This document shows, piece after piece, positions 51,186 through 58,908 of a stretch of 64,000 nucleotides of DNA. Within the stretch, counting starts at the first letter, position 1; each line of letters begins with the position of its first letter. Source of the stretch: Sulfopaludibacter sp963815475 (GTDB lineage: Bacteria; Acidobacteriota; Terriglobia; Bryobacterales; Bryobacteraceae). A program made the position numbers and the translations under genes. The stretch spans positions 5,766,001 to 5,830,000 of the forward strand of contig CAWFHD010000003.1 of assembly GCA_963815475.1 (NCBI GenBank), written 5' to 3'. Under the pieces are notes generated by a model. The model was given only the letters and a program-made list of their open reading frames with translations, had not been told where the DNA came from and searched no databases.

Positions 51186-52693
51186 AGCAGACCCTCCACA
51201 TCTTGGCGAAGGATGCGCGCCGGTCGTGGTCTCTCGTCGCGGTCGTTGTGGCCATGAATGCGATTTTGGCCTGGTTGACGCCGCTATGGGTGCCGTCTTA
51301 CGGGAACGGAACGGTAAACGTGAACTACACGGTGGACTTGCTGCAAGTCTTCTTGCCCGTAGCCTGGTGGTGCACTATCGCCCACGTGATTCACGGTGAG
51401 CGGTTGGTAGGGGACAGGCAATTTTGGATTACGCGACCCTACTCGTGGAAGAGCCTGGTCGCGGCCAAGGTGCTGTTCTGCGTTGTATTCCTGATCCTGC
51501 CCTTCCTGGTTTCCGACTGCGTGATCCTCTCCGCTACCGGCTTCTCTCCCTGGGGACTGATTCCGGCGCTGCTGTGGAAGCAGTGTAAGACCGCCGGTGT
51601 GTTTATGCTGCCCCCGTTTCTCTTAGCCGCGCTCACGCGTCGCCTGCGCCAGTTCCTGCTGGTCTGTTTCGCCCTCCTCATCTCGTTTTTCGTGTTGATC
51701 CAGCTCGAGCCCCTCCACCCGTCGCAAACGGTGGTGACGGCTTTGGCGAACCCCTCACGGCCCGCGAGTTTTGTAAGCGAGTGGGGATTTCCCTTCTTGT
51801 ACGTTGGCGGCGGGCTGGCTCTGTTGCTGTGGCAATATGCCCGGCGTCAGACAGCTATCGTCCGCGCCATCGCCATTGCGATCTACGCCTGCTGCGTGCT
51901 ATTGCCGGCGTGGCCGTCGAAGCCGATTCCGCCTTCGACCGCCCAGGCACAACCGTCCGAGTTTCCGGATGTGTCAGTGTTCTTTGCGCCATCGCGCGGC
52001 GCTCTGAGGCAGGCAGAACTGTCCGGGACACCCGACCAGATTCAGGTAGATATTCCCATCGAACTGTCTGGACGCAGCCGCGAATTGTTGGCGTGCGAAC
52101 TGGCGTCTATCCGGCTCGCTCCGGAGCGTGGCGACACCTGGGCTTCGTCATGGAACTGGTTCACCAACATTGCCACACGCCAGGGTGGAGATTGGATGGA
52201 ATTTCATCTCAATCCGAAGGCTTTTCAAGAGCTCAATCGCGGTCCAGTGGACCTGCAAGCAGTTTTAGGCGTCACCGTGTACGAGCGCCAAACGTCGGCG
52301 ACGTTGCGAACTCGCGGCGAATGGACGAAGGTTCCCGGTCTGGGCATGGTTGCGGTAGAGGGCGAACCGTTTTCGAACTACCTGTGGTTTCGCATTCCGC
52401 TGCAGTACCCGACGCAGAAATTCAGGTGGACCATTCGAGTGCCGGATTCGGCCGAGCTATATCACGGGCAGTGGATGGGAAGCTATCCGCCCGATTCGAA
52501 CATCCACATCTCGCCAGTGGTCTCCTATGCAGCAGTCGAAACGAACAATTGGCGCGTTAGGTTGCCCCAACAGTTCGAGGGCGAGTTCATCGTGGACCGT
52601 CCGATCGGAATCGTCCGCAGGGATTTGTGGATTTCCGCCATCCGGTTGAGCGACTACGTGGTGAGAGATTCCAATAAAAAGAGGCCCCGGTAA
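51182..52693 (+). CDS. ABC-2-like permease with large C-terminal extracytoplasmic domain (2)
   Basis: 503 residues, a paralogue of the preceding gene: both begin with KQTLHIL/RQTLHIF, share GDRQFWITRPYSWKSLVAAK near residue 80, have about six spans in the first half, and end with an RRDLW/RRDLV block (IGIVRRDLWISAIRLSDYV). The soluble half runs from about residue 260 to 503. The two proteins probably form a heterodimeric membrane unit driven by the upstream ATPase. Because the genes are coupled by overlapping start and stop codons, equal production is likely. The exported or sensed compound is unknown. Confidence 0.85.
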   Translation: MKQTLHILAKDARRSWSLVAVVVAMNAILAWLTPLWVPSYGNGTVNVNYTVDLLQVFLPVAWWCTIAHVIHGERLVGDRQFWITRPYSWKSLVAAKVLFCVVFLILPFLVSDCVILSATGFSPWGLIPALLWKQCKTAGVFMLPPFLLAALTRRLRQFLLVCFALLISFFVLIQLEPLHPSQTVVTALANPSRPASFVSEWGFPFLYVGGGLALLLWQYARRQTAIVRAIAIAIYACCVLLPAWPSKPIPPSTAQAQPSEFPDVSVFFAPSRGALRQAELSGTPDQIQVDIPIELSGRSRELLACELASIRLAPERGDTWASSWNWFTNIATRQGGDWMEFHLNPKAFQELNRGPVDLQAVLGVTVYERQTSATLRTRGEWTKVPGLGMVAVEGEPFSNYLWFRIPLQYPTQKFRWTIRVPDSAELYHGQWMGSYPPDSNIHISPVVSYAAVETNNWRVRLPQQFEGEFIVDRPIGIVRRDLWISAIRLSDYVVRDSNKKRPR

Positions 52694-52770
52694 CAAGCCG
52701 GAGCCCTGAGAGGAGGACAAAACTCAGCCGAACCCCGCCAAACCGGTGTCGTGGCTGCCTACAATACACA

Positions 52771-52824
52771 TATCGGCCGCCTTGAGTTTTTCTTTATCTC
52801 AAAATCTGTTTCCTTTGGCCGATA
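52771..52824 (+). promoter_or_regulatory. Nested stem-loop before the small exported gene
   Basis: TATCGGCC (52771-52778) pairs perfectly with GGCCGATA (52817-52824) across a 38-base T-rich interval that holds a smaller stem TTGAG/CTCAA (52782-52786 with 52798-52802). The 3' arm overlaps the probable start codon region of the next gene, so folding could mask translation. It is an observation of pairing only. Confidence 0.4.
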
Positions 52825-53060
52825 AGACAAAAGTGAAGGTTTCCAGACTCCTTGTGGTTGGTGCCTGTGCGCTTGCGGTGACGGTGGGAACGGTTATGTT
52901 CCGGCCGACTCCCAAAGCAGCTAACCGCCACGTACAGCACCAGATACAAGCCAACGGACCGGTCGCAGACTCCTGGCAGTCCGCCGATCCATCGGAAATG
53001 CCCCCCGCGATAGCGGCCAGAACCCCTGTCGCGCCAAAAACCAGTACCGCTGGTGATTGA
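52815..53060 (+). CDS. Small putative exported or membrane-anchored protein
   Basis: About 81 residues if the TTG at 52815 is used; a GTG at 52746 is a longer alternative. A hydrophobic stretch (LLVVGACALAVTVGTVMF) near the N-terminus would act as a signal or membrane anchor, followed by a Pro/Ala/Gln-rich tail (SEMPPAIAARTPVAPKTSTA). No family recognised. It could be a small secreted peptide precursor or a fortuitous frame. It is bordered by stems on both sides: the nested stem upstream and a convergent hairpin at its stop codon. It is next to the end of the CHASE2/sigma-54 pair, on the other strand. Confidence 0.4.
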   Translation: MADKTKVKVSRLLVVGACALAVTVGTVMFRPTPKAANRHVQHQIQANGPVADSWQSADPSEMPPAIAARTPVAPKTSTAGD

Positions 53061-53093
53061 ACCCCTGTAGAGAAATCCCCCTAAACGGGTTCA
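53058..53093. terminator. Inverted repeat at convergent junction
   Basis: TGAACCC at 53058-53064, which includes the stop codon of the small gene, pairs with GGGTTCA at 53087-53093. It lies between the small gene and the end of the sigma-54 regulator gene. There is no T-run, so it may act as a bidirectional block without being a classic terminator. Confidence 0.4.
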
Positions 53094-53109
53094 GACGCCA
53101 TTTAATTCG

Positions 53110-54414
53110 CTACACCTTCATACGATCGAGCTTGCGATAGAGCGTCTTCCGCTCGATTCCGAGAATCTGCGCCGCCTTGCTCTTATTCCCGCCGGTCGCC
53201 GACAGCACCTTGCGGATCTGGTCCTCTTCCGCTTCGGCCAGGCTCTCCACCGGCTTTTCCCGCGACTCCATCACGGTCAGTCCGGCCCGCACCGCATCGG
53301 CATCCAACCGATCCGCCAGAATCACCAACCGCTCGATCATGTGCTGCAACTGGCGCACATTGCCGGGCCAGGTGTAATCTTGCAGTGCCTTCACGCCCGA
53401 ATCCATCAGCTTCACGTCGCGATTGTACCGGCCGTTGTACTTGTTCACGTAGAAGCGAGCCAGCAAAGGAATGTCGCTGCGCCGCTCGCGCAATGGCGGA
53501 ATCGTGATGCGGACCGTGTTCAGCCGATACCAAAGGTCCTCACGAAACTTGCTGTTGTCCACCATATTCTGCAGATCGCGATTGGTGGCCGCTACCACCC
53601 GCACATCCACTTCCTTGGAACGCGACGCGCCCACCGGACGGATCTCGCGGCCTTCTAGAAAGCGCAGCAGCGCCAATTGGAAATTCGATTCGATCTCGCC
53701 GATCTCGTCCAGGAACACCGTCCCGCGATTCGCCGCTTCGAACACGCCCACGCGGTCGCGGTCAGATCCGGTGAACGCCCCGCGCATCGCGCCGAACAGT
53801 TCGCTCTCTAGCAGTGACGGCGTGATCGCGCCGCAATCCACCGGCACGAACGGCTGGGCGGCGCGCTTGCTGTTGCGATGAATCATGCGTGCCACCAGTT
53901 CCTTGCCCGTTCCGGTCTCGCCCTCGATCACTACCGTGGCATCGGTGGGCGCCACGCGCGCCACAATCTTGTAAATGTCTACCATGCCGGACGAACTGCC
54001 GATCATCTCGGTCTCCGGCAGTTCCTCTTCCTCGGCTTCGCCATCGTTGCTGTCGTGCACCGCTTCGGCCCGCTCGATGGCATCCAACATCACGTCCAGG
54101 TCGAACGGCTTGGCAATGTAATCGAACACACCGCCGCGTGTTGCCGCCATGGTGGTTTCCATGGTGCCGCGCCCCGTCATCAGGATCACGGAGCAGTTCG
54201 GGTCCTGCTTCTTGGCCTCGTGCAGCACATCCAGGCCGGTGCCCTCATCGATATAAATATCCGAGATCACAATCGGGTAGGAGCTGCCGCGCAGGCGCTC
54301 CATGGCCTCGCCCGTGGTGGATACGGCGTCCACGGCGTACCCCTTTTCTTCCAGGGCCGTCAGGATTGTAAACTGCAGGGCCGGATCGTCTTCAACTAAA
54401 AGTAGTCTTTGCAT
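53110..54414 (-). CDS. Sigma-54-dependent response regulator paired with CHASE2 kinase
   Basis: 434 residues from ATG 54414. The receiver covers residues 1-120 (RLLLVEDDPALQF, phospho-Asp in PIVISDIYIDEG, YIAKPFDLD), the AAA+ domain about 145-375 with GETGTGKE near 163 and FLDEIGEIE, and a Fis-type helix-turn-helix at the end (KAAQILGIERKTLYRKLDR). The sigma-54 contact loop reads GAFTGS, not the canonical GAFTGA; the change at the last position could weaken sigma-54 activation. The start overlaps the kinase stop (TGATG), so the two are co-translated and are almost certainly partners. Confidence 0.94.
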   Translation of the reverse strand: MQRLLLVEDDPALQFTILTALEEKGYAVDAVSTTGEAMERLRGSSYPIVISDIYIDEGTGLDVLHEAKKQDPNCSVILMTGRGTMETTMAATRGGVFDYIAKPFDLDVMLDAIERAEAVHDSNDGEAEEEELPETEMIGSSSGMVDIYKIVARVAPTDATVVIEGETGTGKELVARMIHRNSKRAAQPFVPVDCGAITPSLLESELFGAMRGAFTGSDRDRVGVFEAANRGTVFLDEIGEIESNFQLALLRFLEGREIRPVGASRSKEVDVRVVAATNRDLQNMVDNSKFREDLWYRLNTVRITIPPLRERRSDIPLLARFYVNKYNGRYNRDVKLMDSGVKALQDYTWPGNVRQLQHMIERLVILADRLDADAVRAGLTVMESREKPVESLAEAEEDQIRKVLSATGGNKSKAAQILGIERKTLYRKLDRMKV

Positions 54415-56315
54415 CAATGTCGTTCCGCCACGGTAGGCACGGGAGCCACGGCCGCCGGTAGCACCAGCGTAAAGCATGAACCGATACCAGGTTGGCTGAT
54501 CACGTCGATCTGACCTCCGTGCTGTTCCACGATCTGTTGGACGATAGACAGCCCGATTCCGGTGCCTGCTTCTCCGGATTCTTCGGCCTTTTTTGTGCGA
54601 TAAAACTTCTGGAAGATCTGCTTGACTTCCTTCTGGTCCATGCCGATCCCCTGGTCCTTCACCGCAATCCGAATGTGGCTGTCAACTTTCCTCGCAGTTA
54701 CCGAAACCTCGGTATCGCGGGGTGAATACTTCACCGCGTTGGTAAGTAAATTGTAGCAAGCGTACTCCATCAACTCACGGTCTCCAGTGAGTTGCAGATC
54801 TTCCGAAATCGGCTCCAACTGAACCGCGATGCGCTTCCGCTCTGCCAGCGGGCGCGCGCGCTCCACGCACAGTTCCACCATCTGCTTCACCGGAATGCTC
54901 TCGCGTTTCAGTTCCATCTGCCCGGCCGAAAGCCGCTCCACACTCAGGAACACCTCCACCATACGCGCCAGCCGCTTCGACTCCGAATTGATGAGCATTG
55001 CGATCTGCTTGCGCTTTTCGTCGTTGAGCGCGTAGCGCGAGATCAACTCACTCGATCCCTGGATGGCCGAAAGCGGCGTCCGCATCTCATGCGTCACAAA
55101 CTGCATGGCCTGCTGGTAGCGTGTACGCGAGGCCTGCTCAATCCGCCAGTTCCGCCGCACCACCAGGTGGTAATATGCCGCCGCCGCGAGCATGGTGAAC
55201 CAGGCCACCGACACCGGCGTCGCGAACGAAAACACCAGCCGATGGCGGAAGAACAGATAGGGCGTGAAGAACGAGATCGCGAGCACGGAAAGGCCGCCCG
55301 CATACGCCCACCAGCCCGGCAGGTAGCGGAAGCTCAGCCCGATGGCCGTCACCAGGCCCAGGCAGAAGAGGAATACCCAGATGTTCTCCACGTCGGTGAT
55401 GTAGAGCCCCTGCGCCATGGTCTCGAACGCCTCGGCGTGGATTTCGATGCCGGGCGTGGGGACGTTCTTTTCCTGCGGCGTGAACAGTTGGTCATGCTGC
55501 ATGGTGGTGGCGGTCAGGCCTACGAACACCACCTTGTCGCGAAGTTGCCCGGCGAGCGTCGGTTTTTTCAGGAGCGCCGCTAGCGAAATGCGCGGCAGTC
55601 GCGCGGGCGGCGGAATGTAGCGCACGCGCAGAAACCGCCCGGTGCGGCGCACTCGTGTCACCCACGATTCCTCGTTGACGATCGGAATGGGAATAATGGC
55701 GGAGCCCACCTGCAGGTCGGTGGGCGATTCCACTATAGACGGCGCGCCGCGGCTCAGACGGAACGCTTCGAGCGACAGCGCCCACAGCTTGGTCCGTCCC
55801 GCGGCCTTCTCCAGGGGGATGGCGCGCGTGATGGAATCGTTCCCATCGGGCGCGGCGGAAACGTGGCCGATCGCGGGTTCAGGTCGACAGTCGCGGAACT
55901 CCGGGAGCGGGAACTCCCACCCGGACTCAAGCAGTTCGGCGTCCAGCGCCAGGTTGGGTGTGGCGCAGAGGGCGGCAGCCAGATCGCGATTGGCCTGCGC
56001 GTCGGCGGTGCGGTCGGCCAGGATGACGTCGATGGCGACGGCTTTGGGCGATGCGGCTGCCACCGAGCGGAGCGCTCTCGCCAGCGGCCCCCGCATTCCG
56101 GACATGCCGCCGAATTCCCGCAGCGCCGCTTCGTCGATCCCGAGCACCACCGATTGCGTCTTCCAAGGCGCGGGCCGGTAGTTGCGGAACATTACGTCGT
56201 ACGCCGCATTGTCGAGTTGCACGCCGAAGAGCCAACTGCCTATGACGGCCACCAGGAACGCCGTCGCCAGCAGCGCCACGTATCTCGCCGTGCTCTTCCA
56301 CCCGGGGGAGGACAT
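54414..56315 (-). CDS. CHASE2-domain sensor histidine kinase
   Basis: 633 residues. An N-terminal span precedes a CHASE2 sensor domain (about 35-300; VQLDNAAYDVMFRNY, VVLGIDEAALREFGG, KVVFVGLTATTMQHDQLFTP-type end), then three transmembrane spans (about 310-385) and a transmitter: HisKA with FVTHEMRTPLSAIQG (His near 409) and HATPase_c with YNLLTNAVKYSP, IAVKDQGIGM and GTGIGLSIVQQIVEQHGG. CHASE2 kinases sense extracytoplasmic signals that are mostly unknown. The three spans after CHASE2 are the usual layout. Its partner regulator follows on the same transcript. Confidence 0.95.
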   Translation of the reverse strand: MSSPGWKSTARYVALLATAFLVAVIGSWLFGVQLDNAAYDVMFRNYRPAPWKTQSVVLGIDEAALREFGGMSGMRGPLARALRSVAAASPKAVAIDVILADRTADAQANRDLAAALCATPNLALDAELLESGWEFPLPEFRDCRPEPAIGHVSAAPDGNDSITRAIPLEKAAGRTKLWALSLEAFRLSRGAPSIVESPTDLQVGSAIIPIPIVNEESWVTRVRRTGRFLRVRYIPPPARLPRISLAALLKKPTLAGQLRDKVVFVGLTATTMQHDQLFTPQEKNVPTPGIEIHAEAFETMAQGLYITDVENIWVFLFCLGLVTAIGLSFRYLPGWWAYAGGLSVLAISFFTPYLFFRHRLVFSFATPVSVAWFTMLAAAAYYHLVVRRNWRIEQASRTRYQQAMQFVTHEMRTPLSAIQGSSELISRYALNDEKRKQIAMLINSESKRLARMVEVFLSVERLSAGQMELKRESIPVKQMVELCVERARPLAERKRIAVQLEPISEDLQLTGDRELMEYACYNLLTNAVKYSPRDTEVSVTARKVDSHIRIAVKDQGIGMDQKEVKQIFQKFYRTKKAEESGEAGTGIGLSIVQQIVEQHGGQIDVISQPGIGSCFTLVLPAAVAPVPTVAERH

Positions 56316-56387
56316 GCCAATAGTTTCAGTATAGGTGGCCCGGGGCAGTCCCTTTCGCCTGCCCGGTACTGGGCGTAGACTGTATGA

Positions 56388-58778
56388 ATGATGCGGTGGG
56401 GTGTGGTGCTTCTCCTTTTACCTTGGTCGCTTTGCGCGGGGCAAGCCGGCGACATTGCGCGGGCCATCCGCGAGAACTCCTTCGACCACGACGAGTGTTA
56501 CCGCGTTCGCGACCTCACCATCGTTAAGGAAGATCTCCGCATCTATCTCACCGACGGCCACCTGATCTTCGCGAAGCCAATCGCCGGCCGCCGGATCGCC
56601 GCCGTGTTTACCGCAGATGTGGAAGGTGGCGATGCCGAGGTCCTGCTGATGCCGCCCGATCACGCCGAGCGGCGCGCCCTGGCCAACTACACCAAGCAGC
56701 CCAATCTCGACGAGCATTTTCGCACCGCCATCTTCCTCTTCACCGGCGACGATTACGACGCCCTCATCTCGCAGTTCCCCAAGAGTCCCGCCAATAAGAA
56801 AACTCCCGAAGTGGCGCCGGACATGGACCAGCTCTGGACGTCGCTGCTGCGCAACATCGGCGGCAGCTACCAGACGCGGCTCACGCTCGACCTGCTGGGC
56901 GGTCCTTCACGCAAGCCCGGTCTGTTTGCCGCCATGGTCAGCAGCAGCAAATTGGGGAATTTCGACCTGGTAGTGGACCCGGACAGTACGGAGCAGATCT
57001 TCGTGGGGCAGGTGAAATCGCGCGAGGATCGCGTCTACTTCGACACCTGGACCAGTTTTCCCTTCCGCTCCTCACGCGACAATCCCGCGCCGCCCAAGAC
57101 CGACCTGGTCACCAGCAATTACCGCATCGAAGCCACAGTGACGCCCGATCTTTCCATGTCCGTGGTGACCCGCGTCAAAGTGCGGAGCGTGCTGGATGGC
57201 GCCAAAGCGGTGCGCTTCGAAATCGCGCCCGCCATGACTGTCTCCGATGTTCTGGTGGACGGCAAGCCTGCCGAAGTGCTCCAGCGCGAATCGTTGCGGT
57301 CGAACCTGTTTTTTGGCGGAAACGGCGCGTTCCTGGTGGCGCCGCCCGAGCCACTCCGCGCCGGCCGCGATTACGAATTCGAGTTTCACCACTCCGGCAA
57401 GGTCATCCTGGATGCCGGCGACCGCGTCTTCTACGTCGCCGCGCGCGGCTATTGGTACCCCATTCACGGCATGCAGTTCACCGATTTCGACCTCACCTTC
57501 CGTTATCCGCAGGATCTCGACCTGGTGTCGGCCGGCGACGTAGTGGAAGACCGCACCGAGGGCGACGTTCACGTCACCCGCCGCCGCACTGCTGCGCCCG
57601 TCCGCATGGCGGGTTTCAATCTGGGTAACTACGCGCACGCCCGCGTGGAGCATGGCGCCTTCACTATCGACGTCTGCGCCAATCGGGCCCTGGAGCGTGC
57701 CTTGCAGCCGGGACCCTTGCCAGTCCTGCCGCAACCCGTGCCCTCGCGCCGTGCGCCGGTGCCGACCTCTATGCAGATGCCGGCACAGCCCAGTCCCACC
57801 GAACGCCTCCAGGGCCTGGCCTCCGATGTCATTTCCAGCATGGAGTTCATGAGCGCGCGCTTCGGTCCGCCGGCGCTGCCGCACTTGACCATCTCGCCCA
57901 TTCCCGGCACCTTCGGACAAGGTTTTCCCGGCCTGATTTACCTCTCGACGCTGGCTTATCTGAAGACGCTGCCGGCGTCGCATGGGCCCGTCTCGCCCAC
58001 GCAGCAACTTTACTTTCAGGACGTGCTGCTCACTCATGAAGTAGCGCACCAATGGTTCGGCAATCGCGTAGCTCCGGCTACCTACCGCGACAACTGGCTG
58101 ATGGAAGCGTTGGCCAATTTTGCGGCGCTGCTCTACGTGGAAAAAATCAAGGGCGTGCATTCCACCGACATGATTCTGGATGGCTATAAGACTTCGCTGC
58201 TGGAGAAGGACAAGGAAGGGCAGACCATCGAATCGGCCGGCCCCATTGTGCTGGGCGGACGCCTGCAGAATTCACTGCAGCCCGCCGGGTGGCGCGAAAT
58301 TACCTACGGCAAGGGCACCTGGATCATGCAGATGCTGCGCCGCCGCATAGGCGACCAGCCGTTCCTGAATCTGCTCGCGGAAATGCTGAAGCGATACGAA
58401 CGGTCGGAGATCACCACCGAGCAGTTTCGCATGCTCGCCGCCGCCTACATGCCGCCGAAATCGGACGACCCCAAGCTGGAATCGTTCTTCGACCAGTGGG
58501 TGTACGGCACGGGAATCCCCACCTTGAAATTCGCCTACACCGTGAAAGGTCAGGCGCCCAATCTGAAGCTCACGGGAACACTCACGCAGTCCGACGTCAA
58601 CGACGACTTCAGCGTCGCGGTGCCGATCGAAATCCAAGTGGCGCGAGGCCGCAGCAGTGACTCACTGGATTCGCACTGGAAGCGAGCCCGCGACATTCTC
58701 CGTGGCCCTGAAGCAAGCGCCCCTGAAAGTAACTCTCGACCCCAACCATGCAACGCTGCGGAAGTAGCTTGTTTTTAG
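56388..58778 (+). CDS. M1-type zinc metallopeptidase, frameshifted at its very end
   Basis: 796 residues with a signal peptide (GVVLLLLPWSLCAGQ). The zinc motif is HEVAHQWFGN, His550 and the second His, then Glu after 18 residues (NWLMEALANF), so the HExxHx18E pattern of the gluzincin fold is complete, though the usual NEGFA is replaced. The N-terminal 430 residues are beta-rich, unlike classical aminopeptidase N, so it may be an uncharacterised M1-like subgroup. From about 58640 the reading frame loses family character; a frame one base on encodes VTHWIRTGSEPATFSVALKQ and ends at a stop at 58767, which looks like the true C-terminus. Overall function: likely periplasmic peptide trimming. Confidence 0.85.
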   Translation: MMRWGVVLLLLPWSLCAGQAGDIARAIRENSFDHDECYRVRDLTIVKEDLRIYLTDGHLIFAKPIAGRRIAAVFTADVEGGDAEVLLMPPDHAERRALANYTKQPNLDEHFRTAIFLFTGDDYDALISQFPKSPANKKTPEVAPDMDQLWTSLLRNIGGSYQTRLTLDLLGGPSRKPGLFAAMVSSSKLGNFDLVVDPDSTEQIFVGQVKSREDRVYFDTWTSFPFRSSRDNPAPPKTDLVTSNYRIEATVTPDLSMSVVTRVKVRSVLDGAKAVRFEIAPAMTVSDVLVDGKPAEVLQRESLRSNLFFGGNGAFLVAPPEPLRAGRDYEFEFHHSGKVILDAGDRVFYVAARGYWYPIHGMQFTDFDLTFRYPQDLDLVSAGDVVEDRTEGDVHVTRRRTAAPVRMAGFNLGNYAHARVEHGAFTIDVCANRALERALQPGPLPVLPQPVPSRRAPVPTSMQMPAQPSPTERLQGLASDVISSMEFMSARFGPPALPHLTISPIPGTFGQGFPGLIYLSTLAYLKTLPASHGPVSPTQQLYFQDVLLTHEVAHQWFGNRVAPATYRDNWLMEALANFAALLYVEKIKGVHSTDMILDGYKTSLLEKDKEGQTIESAGPIVLGGRLQNSLQPAGWREITYGKGTWIMQMLRRRIGDQPFLNLLAEMLKRYERSEITTEQFRMLAAAYMPPKSDDPKLESFFDQWVYGTGIPTLKFAYTVKGQAPNLKLTGTLTQSDVNDDFSVAVPIEIQVARGRSSDSLDSHWKRARDILRGPEASAPESNSRPQPCNAAEVACF

Positions 58779-58889
58779 CCACAGATCCACACAGATGAAC
58801 ACGGATAAACCACAAGTCACAAAACGCCTCTATTCGGAGGGTCTTACATTTGGGGGTTCAATCTGTGTGCATCGGTGTCCATCCGTGGC
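58778..58889. repeat. Long inverted repeat at the peptidase/VWA convergent junction
   Basis: The 29 bp at 58778-58806, starting gccacagatccac, are complementary to those at 58861-58889 at 23 of 29 positions, with a 54-base interval. Sequences of the type CACAGAT-CACGGAT and their complement are familiar intergenic repeats in several phyla. It fills most of the gap between two converging genes and could form a strong cruciform or hairpin. Confidence 0.65.
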
Positions 58890-58908
58890 GAATTTATTCT
58901 TGGTCCTT

